Shown: positions 25,773 through 38,400 of the stretch, in pieces
Layout: each line of letters begins with the position of its first letter
Position numbering within the stretch: position 1 is the stretch's first letter
Assembly: GCA_905250075.1 (NCBI GenBank)
Contig: CAJNOP010000117.1
Span: forward strand, 124,001-188,000
Origin: Rotaria sp. Silwood1
Lineage: Eukaryota; Rotifera; Eurotatoria; Philodinida; Philodinidae
Reading direction: 5' to 3'
Length of the DNA: 64,000 nucleotides
Program-made: the position numbers and the translations under genes
Notes under the pieces: generated by a model
Seen by the model: only the letters and a program-made list of their open reading frames with translations
Told to the model about the DNA's origin: nothing
Database searches by the model: none

Positions 25773-26608
25773 TTATAGATTTGTCAATGTGATCAATTTG
25801 TGTACATTTATATATATATATGATTACAATTGAATATATTAAGATTCATTTTATATTTAAATTGATAAGGTCTTTTCCTATTCAAATGACACTAGTTGTT
25901 TAGATAATATCTCTTGAGAATTCTTTATATTGCCTTTAGGTCTATCATAATCATCATTAATGTATGACAAAAGGTAATGTCTTAAAATATTTCTTTTGAT
26001 AAGAAATCAATTGTGTATAGTCGAAATCAATTATTATCATTGTATGGTGTGATGATGATGAAGTAATCAACACATACACTAAAGTCCATTCGAGCAGAAA
26101 ATTGATCATATTATATAGAGGGGGTTAAAAAGAAAAAAGGTGAATCTTTACCTAAACAATTAACATAGCGTGTCATTAATTGAAGTAATAATATTTGAGT
26201 TTTCGTTTTCTTTTTTCCTATGCAGTCGGTCTCGTACCTACCTTATTAATCTCGTCGCGTGCGTCTAACTACTTGCTATATACAAAATTGATCGTCATTA
26301 TATTCATGATGAATTAGTAGAGACGAGAAAGAATAAGAAAAAAAAAAAGAAAAAGAAGCAATGATGATGACGTCTGTCAGCAATTATACTTTTACATAGA
26401 CTTACCTTTTCTTTTTTTTCTTTTTTAACTAAATTAATGATAAAAGAAACCAAGCAATATATATTGAAATACTTAGCTAATTCATTGAATTATATTTATA
26501 TATATAAATGAAAAGAAAAGAAAAACAAATCATAGCAGCACAATAGGAAATTCTCTCTCTGCATACAAATAGTCTCAAAAACGAAAAAGAAAAAAAAAAT
26601 TTAGGTTC
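25773..26608. other. 3' flank of Rx
   Basis: No gene seen. AT microsatellites and purine-rich stretches; the segment nearest 26609 is probably the 3' UTR of the homeobox gene. Confidence 0.5.
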
Positions 26609-27905
26609 TTATACACCTTGAGGCCATACAAGATGATTTTTTGCATGATTTGTTGTTCCAATAATGGCACTCATATATTCTTTGGCTTTAATACGTAAAT
26701 GAGCAATTGAATCAACATTATTATTATTATTATTATTATTATTTGTTTCATTTAGAATATCATTTGTATCCGAAGAAAATGAAGCATATGGATGATGAAG
26801 TGGTGGTGTTGGATATGATGACGTTGAATAAAGTGTTGATACATTACAATTTGTTGGAAAAAATGGTATACCACCAGGATTATTTGAATTATTTGTATTC
26901 GTACAATATGATGAATTTGATGTTGTAAATGGTGTAACAAGCCATGGATCCATTGATAATGTTGATGGAACTGATGATGAACATGATGGAGATGATGATG
27001 ATGCAGTTGTAATATTTCGAGATGTTACTGGAAAACTTGACATAGGAAAATCTGGATTAATTTTTAATGTATTTGCTTCGGCTTTTTCTTGTCGACGCCA
27101 TTTAGCACGACGATTTTGAAACCTAATATTAAATCATACTTAAGTATTTATGTCTATAGTTATTTCAATTCAATAGTTTTCTATTATAAGAATTTCTCTA
27201 TAGTATTGAGAAACTCAATAGATTATATCATTTCTTACCATACTTGTACTCGCACTTCAGGTAAACTAATTTTGCCTGCTAATTCTTCTCGATTGTATAC
27301 ATCGGGATAATCTAAAAATAAAAAAATAATAATAAGATAAATTGAGTGAAAGATAAAAATGACTTACGAGATTTTTCAAAAGCTCGTTCAAGTTCATGTA
27401 GTTGAAATGTTGTAAATGTCGTACGATTACGACGATGTTTTTTTTTTGAATTATGTTGATTATTTGTTAAACAATGATCATTACTATCATTGTCATCATC
27501 TAAATCTGCAAGATCTTCATCTGAATTACCATTACTTTTACTATTACTTAATACATCTGTTTCATCACTAACACGACGAGCAGATTTAACTACTAATATA
27601 TATATGTAAAAAAAAATAATAAAGAAAATTTTTTTCTTTGTCTTTGTTTTATTTTGATACTTACTATCTGGATAATGTTCATTTATATGATGTTTTTTAT
27701 TTTGTTGATGAAAATCTAATGATGATGGTAATAGATGAGACGAAAATGGATGTTGTTGATGATGATTATCACCATTTTTAATACCTAATATAGCTTCAAT
27801 TGAATGAATTGCTTTAAGATTATTAGGATCAGATAAATCATCACTTGTTGTTGCTACTAATGGTATAGAATTTGTTGTTATTGTTTTATTTGTACCACTT
27901 TTCAT
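26609..27905 (-). CDS. rx: Retinal homeobox (Rx/Rax) paired-like transcription factor
   Basis: Four exons (27905-27665, 27592-27368, 27311-27239, 27122-26609) encode 350 residues. An octapeptide HSIEAILG (34-41) near the N-terminus, of the type that recruits Groucho, precedes an acidic linker. The homeodomain (about 133-192) reads [20 protein letters not shown], then [12 protein letters not shown] and [17 protein letters not shown], with Gln at position 50, essentially the Rx sequence. An intron interrupts the Trp codon before FQNRR, a common homeobox intron site. A DPWL motif and a C-terminal OAR-like segment ([13 protein letters not shown], about 318-330) complete the Rx layout. Rx acts in the nucleus in eye and anterior neural development. 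The exon 2 acceptor is a TAGTAG tandem, which could add or drop one Val. A poly-Asn run precedes the OAR. Apparently intact. Confidence 0.93.
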
Positions 27906-30900
27906 TTTAGATATTTTTTGTCTTGATATGAATATAGTCGTAATAATAATGATGAGTTCCTCTCTTTTTTTTTTCTCTTGTCGTTTTATTCTCTTACACT
28001 AGGCCGTTGTTTTTTTAATTTATTTAATGAATAATCTAATAATGACCGTGCTGAATAGGTTAGTTGTGCGACGATGAAGAATAAAAAGAACGTGAAATGA
28101 GCAGAAAGAGAAGAAGCAAAACATTAATCAACAACGCCACTCTTTTTCCTACGCTTGCTCGTTCTTTCTCTCTCTGTATTTCTCGTTTTTTTTTTTTTTT
28201 CTATTCGTCAAAAAAGCAACGATAGGACGAATAGTAAAGGTGGATGTAATTATGGGCTAATATGACCAATGAATAAGGCGGGCCAATTTGTTCATCATTA
28301 TTGCTGTCAAAAAATTGAATCGATGTATTATAAAGAATAAATAAATTTTTCTAGATTCATCAACACTATAATTATTTTAAAAGATATTAAATAGAAATAT
28401 CACAATACAAAAAATTAAAAAAAAAAAACAATTGAAATTAATTCTCATCATCTTTTTTTCTTATACCAATTAAAAAAATAGTAAGTAGGATGTAATGGAT
28501 CAAAAAAAAAAACAAATTTTTATTAGAATAACTAAAACGATTTTTTTTTATTAATTATATTTTGTCATGCTCACATAATGGTTTCATATAAGAAATAAAA
28601 ATTAAGTTTATAATATATTCTATACTGTTTGTTAGATACTTTATTGAAATATTCATATTAAATAACATTATTAAACAAATTTTAATTATAGAAATAATGA
28701 ATATGTTTGTGTTTATTCTAATACATAAATGACTAGCGTGACATTTTTTTCTTCATGGCTATAAACAAATGATTTTCACTCCCTTTTTTTTTTCGTGTCA
28801 TTGTTTTTAGCAGAAGTTAGAATATATTGAAACTTTGTGCCTGGTAATACACTTTATAAATAGAATTATAAAACTACTAGAAAATGATTATAAAAAGTAT
28901 TTTATCAAATTTAAATATTATGTTCAAGTAAGAGACTATTTATAATCTTAAGTTGAATTATTTGACCTTGTCATTTATAGTTTACTTATAATGAATGCTG
29001 AAGTTTTTGTATCGATCTGTCTATGTACCCAAATTTCCGGTCAGACTGTCATAAGTTTTCTTAGACTGAATCATATTATTTTAAAGCTTTGACTACCGAA
29101 CGGAAGTAATTTTTTTTTTTGTTTTTTTTTACTAAACTTGACGAAACGATTTATTTGAATTGATGTTGTCATCGATTATTGTTAATAATATTTTTAACTT
29201 TTGTCTATTAATAAAACATTTTCTTAAGGATTTTCTAATATGATGAATGCTGATATGATTGTAATCAAAAGTTTCGATGATTCAAAGAACATTTTTTTTA
29301 TACAATCAGATTACTCTAGAGAAAAAACAAAATAAATTTAAATATCTCGCTGGACATAATAATATCTTTATCTTATGAAAAGAGTCCCATGATGGTCACT
29401 TAAGTAAAATAGATAGATAATGCATCATCACGATTTGATTGTCTGTATTTAATGTTGATCAAATTATTCTCTCTTTTTTTTTTTCTCTATGATCAAATTA
29501 GATTTCTTCTTAAATAGAAATACAAGTAGGCTAGCATTCTTAAACACCGTTACATCTGCCATCATATATATATTGAGTGGATGACTTTTTCTTTTTTGAT
29601 GTGACACATTCTGTCTGTTCTATTCTAATTAGCGGTTTCTGTAACGACAGAGTCAAGCAACTTACTCTTTTTTTTCTTCTTCTTCTTCTTTGCTATTGCC
29701 TGCTGTGAAAAGTCAATTAGCTTGAACGAGTCTTTTTCGAAATAAACTCACTTCAAAAAACGGAAAGAGAAAAATTAAATGACATGATGATGAAACAACA
29801 AAGACAAAAAAGAATCTTGTCTTCGACAATTACCGTCATCATTAACTTAGTTCACATCTTTTTTTTTTAAATTAATATAAAGCTTTTCTCACCTGATTAT
29901 GCTATCTATAGCGCTAATCATGACATGAAAACAAAAGAAATTCATCAACAACATGCAATGTACAGTTTGTTCATTGAGGATAAAAAAACGATCACAGTTT
30001 TAGAATTTAACCTTGCATTCTAGGACTCGACTTTTTTTATTGCTAGCTTGACAGATTTTTTAATTAAATGAAAAAAGCAAGTATGAAGTCTATTGGTTCA
30101 TTTAATGATTAACCATTTCGTTACTCTTCCACTGTCACCGACAATTTCCTGACATGATGTGTGATTTTATATCTTAGTTAATAATATAGCGAAACAAGAA
30201 GATTAAATTCACTACTCTAATCGAATATTCACTTTCTCTTGATTATCGATTTGCTAACAGAATTAACAACGCCAAGTCTTTCAATGACGGTGTGTGTGTG
30301 TAAATGTGTGACCTCTCCATTCACTCCCATAATGATCACACATATATATATATAAATATACATATGTGTTGGGCTCAATTATCATCAAATTGACATGTTG
30401 TCTTCATATACTTATTTTCTTCTAATCATTGTCAAAGTGAAAAGATCAGATGAATATATATATATGGCCTTTTTATTGAATTATGTCACTAAAAATGGTG
30501 ATGATGTGAGAATGGCCTTTTTTTCTCTTTTTGTTGCTTTACTTTTGAAATTTCAAAAGATCGAAGATTTTTATCAAATGTCAAACGTTTTATCAAGAAC
30601 GATTGATTGAAGAAGAAAAGAAAAGAGAAGAGAAATTCAATTAAATTTAATTGATTAAAATATTCTTTGATTATTCTTTTAAAATTGAACCTTATTAAAG
30701 AAAAATCAAGTGAATAATGTTAGGTATTTAAATTCAAATAGAATATTGTCTGCAATGATTGATTTTTTATGTATAATGAAATTATTTAGAATGAGACTAT
30801 TAAAAGAGACAAAAGATGTATAGGAGATCAAATTGTCCCGCTAGTATTTTTCTTGGTCAACTCCATTGAATCATATATATCAACAGAACGAGTATGTTGA

Positions 30901-31247
30901 AATCGGAGGGTGCCCACATAGTAACGTATTGTTTTAATACTCCCATGAATCATGATAGACTCAATTTTGAAATTAAATAGACAAGGCAAATATTATTGAA
31001 ATTCTGAATTTTATAGCTTTTCTTTTTTACAGTTTCATTACCAAATATAGACCAACAATTGATTTGTTTAGTTTAATGAGGTAGAAGTCGGATGTAGTGA
31101 GAGACACAATTGATATATTTGCTGTATTTAACATTCAGTTCTATTGTTCAACAAATTTTTGAAACGATACAAAATCATATATATTCTAAAATGAGAAAAA
31201 AATTGGTCACATGCAAAATCCCATGACATACTATTCGCCATGTTTTT
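27906..31247. other. long non-coding upstream region of Rx
   Basis: About 3.3 kb without a recognisable gene, presumably holding Rx regulatory DNA. It contains poly-T and AT microsatellites (28180-28200, 30338-30366) and a GT run (30290-30300). No specific regulatory motif can be defended by eye. Confidence 0.5.
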
Positions 31248-31448
31248 AATCAGAGATGTGCCGATGGGGGGGGGGGGGACAGGAGGTCCGAACCATCGCA
31301 CTTTCGAAAAGTAGTGCGTTGCTATAGTAAAATTGATCTAACAGCTTTGTTTTAAAATCTCAATGCAAGAAATTCGTCCAGAGGGGGAATACGAAGATCT
31401 ATACCTAGAATCCCTCTCCAAGTTTTTTCTTTCGGCACATCTCTGATT
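31248..31448. mobile_element. 201-bp MITE with perfect 17-bp terminal inverted repeats
   Basis: AATCAGAGATGTGCCGA at 31248-31264 is exactly inverted as TCGGCACATCTCTGATT at 31432-31448. The interior is GC-richer than the surroundings, includes a run of 13 G and codes for nothing. A related end (CGGCACATCTCTA) is at about 37061-37073 in CEP120 intron 4. The superfamily is unclear. Confidence 0.7.
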
Positions 31449-31646
31449 TGAATTCAATGAATGTGACGAATTTTATTCTTTTAAATACTATATTACATAT
31501 ATGAACTAATTGATCTTTCTCTTATTGAACTATCTGTAAGATCATCAAAAAAATAAATATTCTTGTTTTGAAAAGAAATCGAATATAAATTAGTCAAAAT
31601 AATAATTATATCTCGTTTAATCAGACATACTTGACAACGACATTTT

Positions 31647-31727
31647 TTAAAAATATTGATGAGATTGTTCACGAATTTCATTTTTATATTGTTCTAATAT
31701 TTGTTTATTGCCTTGTTCTAATAAAAC
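31647..31727 (-). CDS. possible terminal coding exon
   Basis: On the minus strand a poly-T acceptor (TTTTTTTCTTAAG) is followed by 27 codons beginning VLLEQGNKQILEQYKNEIRE and ending in TAA. The helix-like, charged sequence and the good acceptor suggest a real last exon. It lies downstream, on the same strand, of the partial ankyrin-repeat exon, so it could be the end of that gene, with intervening exons in or near the assembly gap. That link is speculative. Confidence 0.35.
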   Translation of the reverse strand, partial: VLLEQGNKQILEQYKNEIREQSHQYF

Positions 31728-32404
31728 CTTAAGAAAAAAAGACAATCTTTCTATTCGATACCTTTAGTAAATAAAAGTTACATAAGTTGTCCATCAATAG
31801 TAATATTCAAAAAAATTTCGTTATTTCAATGTTCAAATTTTTATTGTTAGTTTTCGAACATTTCACCTTGTTGTTAGTCATTCAGAAAAAAAAACATTCA
31901 AGGAAGAAGAAGAGAAGTCTCGCTTTAGTCATATGCTTTCCGAAAGTTTTCTAATTTTCTTTTTGTTTAATATTTTATCTTCCAATGGATGCCGGCATGG
32001 TCAATACTGTAAATCTAGAATTCGCAGGAAACACTAAATGAATAAATAATTCTATATTTTTGTATTACTTTAGAGATTATCTATTTAATAGTTGTGAATA
32101 CGAACAGGAAGAAGAAAGTACACGAAAGAGATAAACAATCGAAACGGAATGATGCCACTGTCTTACAGTATTCTTAGAGTATGTGCATATAGTATGTGAC
32201 AGTCGAACAGATGAAGATCTTTGCCTCTTATTATTCTATCAGTAAAATAAAGTATACATAAGGTAAAGTTTAGGTAATCAATTGTCTCTAAATAAAAGAA
32301 TATTTCATAATATACATTCTACTCATACTAAATAACTCTTTTCATGAAGCTTATATGCGTATTTCATATTAAATGTAAAATAAATTTAACTTTTTAAAAT
32401 TTAG

Positions 32405-32623
32405 GTTTTCAAATCAATTGAAATTTCTAAAGATTTATTTTTGGATTTATTAAATTTTCGTAAGCGTAGATTAATCACTCATAATTTAAAACCAGAAATA
32501 AGCAAACAATGTTCTTCTCTCAAAACATCTATCTTTTTTATAAATAGTTTATCATTACATATGTGTGAGTTAGCAGAAAGCGCGCAACCTGTATTTAAGT
32601 TTGTTTCTAATTCAAATGAATAG
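32405..32623 (+). pseudogene. exon-like open frame, unassigned
   Basis: After an acceptor-like AAAATTTAG, a frame opens VFKSIEISKDLFLDLLNFRK and runs to a stop at 32621-32623 (72 codons). It has the look of a terminal exon or gene fragment, but no neighbouring exon is seen on this strand and I do not recognise the protein. It may be a dead fragment. Confidence 0.22.
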
Positions 32624-32940
32624 TAAATCATAACGAGTACCACATAAACATCCTCGTTGCTAAGATGACCTGTTACAACATAATAGTAGCTCTATATATC
32701 CAGACTTACAAATGGGTTAAAACATAAGTTTTTCCTCGTCTTTTAATATTGTTGAGATCTATTGTTAAATATATATATATATATATATGCGATTATGCGT
32801 TTTTATTATTATTTAGGAACATACAAGTGGATTAAAACAAACTGCTTGAAATATACTTAAATTTCACATAAAATATTACATTCTGTTAGTGAATAACAAA
32901 AAAAAACGAATCAGAAAAAACGGAGAAAGGTCAAACCACA

Positions 32941-33395
32941 CTGACAATGGAGGTGTGTGTATTGTTGAGCGAAAAAGTGGCACATGTTCGGGTCAAATGA
33001 AAGCTCTCAACGACAAACTAACAAGGTTAAAATATTAGCTGCCATTGGCTTGCCTAGAGAGAGATATTTAACTTTTAAGTGTAGGTGTAAAAATGAATCA
33101 GGAAAGGTTTTCTCCACTATTATAAGGACAAAACATAGTGTTGTTCGGGCCGATTATAGGGTTTGTAGGATCCCTCTTTCATATGGCCCGAACAACACTA
33201 TGTTTTGTCCTTATAATAGTGGAGAAAACCTTTCCTGATTCACTTTTACACCTACACTTAAAAGTTAAATATCTCCCTTTAGGCAAGCCAATGGCAGCTA
33301 ATATTTTAACCTTGTTAGTTTGGCGTTGAGAGCTTTCATTTGACCCGAACATGTGCCACTTTTTCGCTCAACAATACACACACTTCCATTGTTAG
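32941..33395. repeat. near-perfect 455-bp palindrome (foldback element)
   Basis: Left arm 32941-33151 and right arm 33185-33395 are inverted copies with only about six mismatches over 211 bp and a 33-bp loop. The ends are CTGACAATGGA and TCCATTGTTAG. The arms contain GGCACATGTTCGGGTCAAAT and TTGTTCGGGC, repeated in mirror order on the other side. No credible gene is encoded; ORFs on both strands simply read the arms. A hairpin-type DNA transposon is most likely. Confidence 0.85.
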
Positions 33396-34070
33396 TTTCA
33401 TACAAATTTGAATGTTAGTTTAAAACAAAAACTATTTTCGTTTGGGAATAAGATTTTCAATTTGTATTTATCGTGAATTTAAAGCTATCATTTAAAATTA
33501 AAACCTTTGTTGTATTTAATATGTCATACAGAATAAATTTACAATACTTCAATAAAAGCATTTTCAAAATAGAAAAAACAACAAGAATTAATCCAATGTA
33601 CAAAACTTCATCCAGTGCAAGAGCAAATACATAACTGTTCACAGCTATAGGAACAGCATCGGCTATATAACCGTAATCGGAATAGTGATTTAAATATCTA
33701 ATGAAACTATGTATAAAGCATCCCATATATCAATGTTTCATAATTGGACTACATGGGAAAGCTTTCAAATATCAAGAAATGGTATGAAAATTCGTTTTTC
33801 AATAGTCTCATTCGAAAGAATACAAAGTGAGGGGTCGCCACGTTTTTTTTTGACTTTGAAAACTTAACCTCATTAAAAGAAACTCAAAAAATGGACCTTT
33901 TCAACAATGTTTAATAAATTACTATATTTTTTTTAATCCTTGTGTTTTGTAAAGTGAAGTTCATAGACAACGCGATGATTCCTCATTTTCAGATAAATCT
34001 ATGGTATATATCAGCTGATTAACAGAAACTAAGATGAGACGTACAACAACAGCTTCACTGGCGTCACCTG

Positions 34071-34170
34071 NNNNNNNNNNNNNNNNNNNNNNNNNNNNNN
34101 NNNNNNNNNNNNNNNNNNNNNNNNNNNNNNNNNNNNNNNNNNNNNNNNNNNNNNNNNNNNNNNNNNNNNN
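34071..34170. other. assembly gap (100 N)
   Basis: Exactly 100 N, the usual size for a gap of unknown length between contigs. Sequence on either side may not be truly adjacent, and order or orientation across it rests on scaffolding. Confidence 0.99.
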
Positions 34171-34458
34171 TGCTTCTTGTGTACAATTAAGATTTGTTGC
34201 CCAATTAAAAACATTTTTATGATTATAATCAAATGAATGTATATCAAGATTATAATTTGTAATTAAAAATTGAAATAAATGAAAACGTTTTTTTGATGAT
34301 AAAGAATCTTGTTGTTGTTGTAAGATATGTATGAGAAGATTTTGTCCCAATGTATTTTGTACATGAATATTATAACCACGTTCAACTAAATAAATAATTT
34401 TATTTAATTGATATTGTTCAATAGCCTCAACAAGTTGTCTTTCAGATTTGAATGCCAT
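34171..34458 (-). CDS. ankyrin-repeat protein, first exon, truncated by the gap
   Basis: From an ATG at 34458 an open frame runs 96 codons into the N gap. It starts MAFKSERQLVEAIEQYQLNK and continues IIYLVERGYNIHVQNTLGQN LLIHIL, a typical ankyrin unit (LVEAI..., YLVERG.NI, N..GQNLL). A second, weaker unit follows (FQFLITNYNLDIHSFDYNHK). The remainder is missing. The sequence left of the gap (to 33961) can be read in frame but does not look like ankyrin repeats and should not be assumed to continue the protein. Such repeats bind partner proteins; no specific function can be given. The last exon might be at 31647-31727. Confidence 0.7.
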
Positions 34459-35495
34459 ATGTTTTGTATAAAAAATATAATGACGGCACTGTATAAAAAT
34501 TCATGATGGTTTTAATAGAGATTGATTTCATCGCAATAATCAAATAAGGAAGCATTAGAAAAAAAAAAGACTTTTATACAGGTGATGATTCAATCATGAT
34601 AGAAACTTGATGAATATTTATAATTAAAATTTTCTTATGTTACTATATGACGAACTAACAACAAACAAAAAAAAGGTGCCTTGTACTGCTTCTATATTAA
34701 AATCGGTAACAATAAGAAGTGTCTATCGTGTTTGACGCATGTGTAAAAGTTATTTTTATAGAAAAAAAAAAAGAAAGAAAAAATTACGAAGTTCGAATAT
34801 ACGTTCACACTTGTAAATCGAACTCGTTTGACGTTTAATAAATAATAGCTCAAAGTTTATACAAAAATTTAGCAGCATGACCCAGACAGATTGAGGATCT
34901 CCTCCTACTTCTACGAATCGAAGTCATGTAGATGAAACTTTACGACATACACCTGTAACAGACACAGCTACCCATTTCCACCAAAGATTTCGGTTATTGT
35001 GAGCTCCGTCCATTATCAAGTATTCTTAAATTATGAATAGGATTTGCTCTTAGTTTAGATATATCAATGTACAAAATTAAATATCAATCGACTTCATATA
35101 TACATGTCTTTTGATTTCCAATTCTATGCTTCAATTATCTTATAAGAATCTACCAAATATTAGACTTTTAATAAAAGATTTATTTATTCATTATTCTATC
35201 AATTCATTTGACTCAATGTTAAATAGATATCTTTTATAATAAATCATATCCTGACATCTATCGTTTTAATTTGTAACTGTTTTATTTCTAATTAAAAGTT
35301 TGGTTTGTTGTTTTTATTCTTTGTGGTTTGAATCGTGTTTTTAATAAAGTCTTAATAAAAAAAGATTTTTTTCTTTTTATTGAGTGTGTTTCTATATCAA
35401 CGTATTGATCTTATGGTTTTTATGACTCATCATTAAACTCATTGTTTGTTTGAACATAGGAAAATTAAATAAGTTTAAATTATCAATTCTTGTAA
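34459..35495. other. intergenic, between divergent ankyrin gene and CEP120
   Basis: No gene seen. The two flanking genes are divergently transcribed, so both promoters should be here. A slightly GC-richer block lies at about 34875-35010. An acceptor-like AACATAG (to 35459) lies 36 bases before the CEP120 ATG. Confidence 0.5.
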
Positions 35496-38400
35496 ATGCC
35501 CCAACCCGATCGTATTCTTTTAGTTGTTTCAATCCTTGAAGGTAATTCTATTTATTTTGTATTTCAATCAAAAACAAAAAAATAGAACAATAACTTCATT
35601 ATTTAAGGTCGAAATTTTCCAAATCAACCATCATGTCAATTAACTGTTGATGCTAAATTTGATGGTGAAATTCTTACAACAGATCCTGTTGAATTTACAT
35701 CAACACCTGATATTAATCAAGAATTAGCTTGGGAACTTGATAAAAAAACTTTTCAATTACATAAATTACAACGTAGTGTTATAAAATGTAATGCATATTC
35801 AACAACATCATCTGGACAACGTGAAAATCTTGGTTATTTTATTATTGATATTCGACCATTAAATACAAGTCAAGTAATTATTTGTTTTTTTTTTTTGTTT
35901 TTGAATAAAATATTTTTTAACTATAAGAATATATTTTGTAGAAAATTCGTTGGCATCATTTGTTACAAACAAAATATCCAAAATTAAAACCAGAATTTAG
36001 TATTTGTGCATATATTGAAGATGATCAAACAACAAGAAGTGGATCGGCAACATCAAAAATTAGTAATTAATTTTTATATAGTATTCAATTCTTCTAATTT
36101 ATTAAAATCTATTCTAGGTAAAACACCATCAAATACAGCTATATCAACAACTACAACATCAAATCGTTCAAAACATCTTCAACCAATTCTTCTTGAAGAT
36201 AAAGGTTATTATCAATTAGGACCTGATGTTTCATCAGCAGAAATATTTTCATTATCAATAACAATACGTTCTGCAAAAAATCTTATACATGTAAGAATAA
36301 AGAAACATATGTATATATAGTAGCATTCAAAATTGATCTTAAATCTAACCGATTGAGTTGCAGGTTTTGTCAAAATTTAGTCTTGTTTTCATAACTGATT
36401 ATTTTTCTATATCATGCATTTACTCAACTAAAGTAGAAATCCTCAACATGACTAAATATTGTACTTTGCATGTCAAGGACAAGACAAATTTGAAAAATGT
36501 TTTATTTGATTTTTTAGTCAAAATATTGTAAACAATGCAGCTAATCTGCCCAAAATATAAAATAGAAGATTTTTAATTTTAATATGTCCTTATTTTCTTT
36601 GCGTATTGTGTATGATTAATTTCAAGTGAAACCAAAACACATCATATTTCATCTCTGTAGTCAGGACGTGGGTGTGGGTGTGAGTCATGCGTTCACCCAC
36701 ACTCAAAAAAGAAAACCGTTGTGACGCAGCCAGTGTTCCTTAATAAGCTCTTTGAACGTTACTGAAGATCGTCAGAAGTTCTATTGAGTTTAAGAAAGTT
36801 GTAGAAACGTAAAATGTATGTTGGAAAAACGAAATCTAACATTATCATAATGAGTTAGTACGAAAGAGGAAATCTTATTGACGGTTACAAATATTTCTAC
36901 TATGTTTTTTCAAGGAATTCTTACTTATTACCACTGATGTTTTTGTTGCCTTTCTACTAGTCTGGTATAGAGATATGGAGGCTATGTTTTATACGTATCC
37001 GGACTAAGTAGAGTTTTCTAACTCTTACCTTATCATATAGGATAGAGTAAGGTAACCCGGCACATCTCTATTTGGTAGAGCAGATAAAAGACAAAAATGG
37101 GACAATATTTTAGCAAAAACAGATCGTATGAACTTTTCTAAAATTTCGAAATCCTATAAAAAGTTGGTATACTTCGTAGTGTTCAACAGAATGACATAAT
37201 GCTGAGCAATCTGATTTGTTCGTTATTAGAAGTGATTTGTACATCTGAGATAAGTATTACTTGTATGCCGTAAGTGCTAACGTAAAAAGCAAAATACTCA
37301 AGGCTATTCAGCGATCCTACCCTGATCGATTTTTAACTAATTTATGTTTCTTCATAAATATTGCCAATTTTTTGAACTTTTTATTTCGCGTAAATTCTAA
37401 ACACTATGAAGTAATAGAAAAAACCAGACGATCGGCAACTTGTATGATCAATTTTGAGCATTATTGGATATATATATATCTTTTCTATTTGAATATTTTT
37501 TGATTCAAAATTTTAGCTTGTATCATCAAGTACAAATTTAAATACTCAAGATGAGTATTTTTTTGATTATGCACTTTTTGGTAATAGAATTAAAACAGAA
37601 ACATTTCATAATTTAATTCAACCAGAATTTTATCCTGAACGTGCTAGTGTTCGTATACGTTCATCAATTCAATTACTTCGATCTTATTTTGAAACGTATC
37701 ATCCAATTGAATTTCATTTATATACTGGAAATGATATCATAGGTCAAACACAAATACCATTACATAAAATTCTTAAACCATTACAACAAAAACCAGGCAT
37801 GGATAAAACATTTGATGTATTAACAGAAGTATATCATCTTCGACTTGTTTCATCAAGTGGACATGACAAAACAGAAACTACTGACGATGAAGATTCACAA
37901 CCGATTGTTAAAGTTGAAATTTCATTAGCACGAGAAACAGTAATAAATGAATCAAAATCAAATAGTGATAAACAACAACGAAAACGATCCAACAGTGCCA
38001 ATAATAATCAGAGTTCAAACATGACAGATGTTGAGCATGAAAATAGGTAATAGACTTTTTAAAATTATATACTAATAAGAAAAATCTTGTCATGAATATA
38101 TCATTTTTGAGAGATATCTTGTCCTATCAGGTTGACTTCATTGAGAATAGAGAAATTACAAAAAATGATTTGAGTCTATGGAGTTTTCTTCTAAAGTTCT
38201 AGTCAATTTAACGCAATTTCCTAAAAAAATACTATAATTCTCATTATTAATTGTTTTTAGTATTCCACAACGAGTTCAACAAATATCTATAAATAATCAT
38301 GCTACAACAGATGATCGTCTACCTTCACCAATTCTTCATACTATAAGTGATCATCATCTATCACATCATTATTGTTTATCAATTGATTTAAAATCACTTC

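Noticed and set aside
32984-33329. Two overlapping plus-strand ORFs of 63 and 84 codons
   Set aside because: They simply read the two arms of the palindrome, and neither resembles a protein or has a start context.
33457-33726. 89-codon minus-strand ORF with hydrophobic segments
   Set aside because: AT-rich DNA often yields Ile/Leu/Phe-rich frames; no splice sites or family resemblance support it.
33961-34070. Continuation of the ankyrin frame left of the N gap
   Set aside because: The frame is open only because the 100 N are read through; gap length is arbitrary and the sequence lacks ankyrin features.
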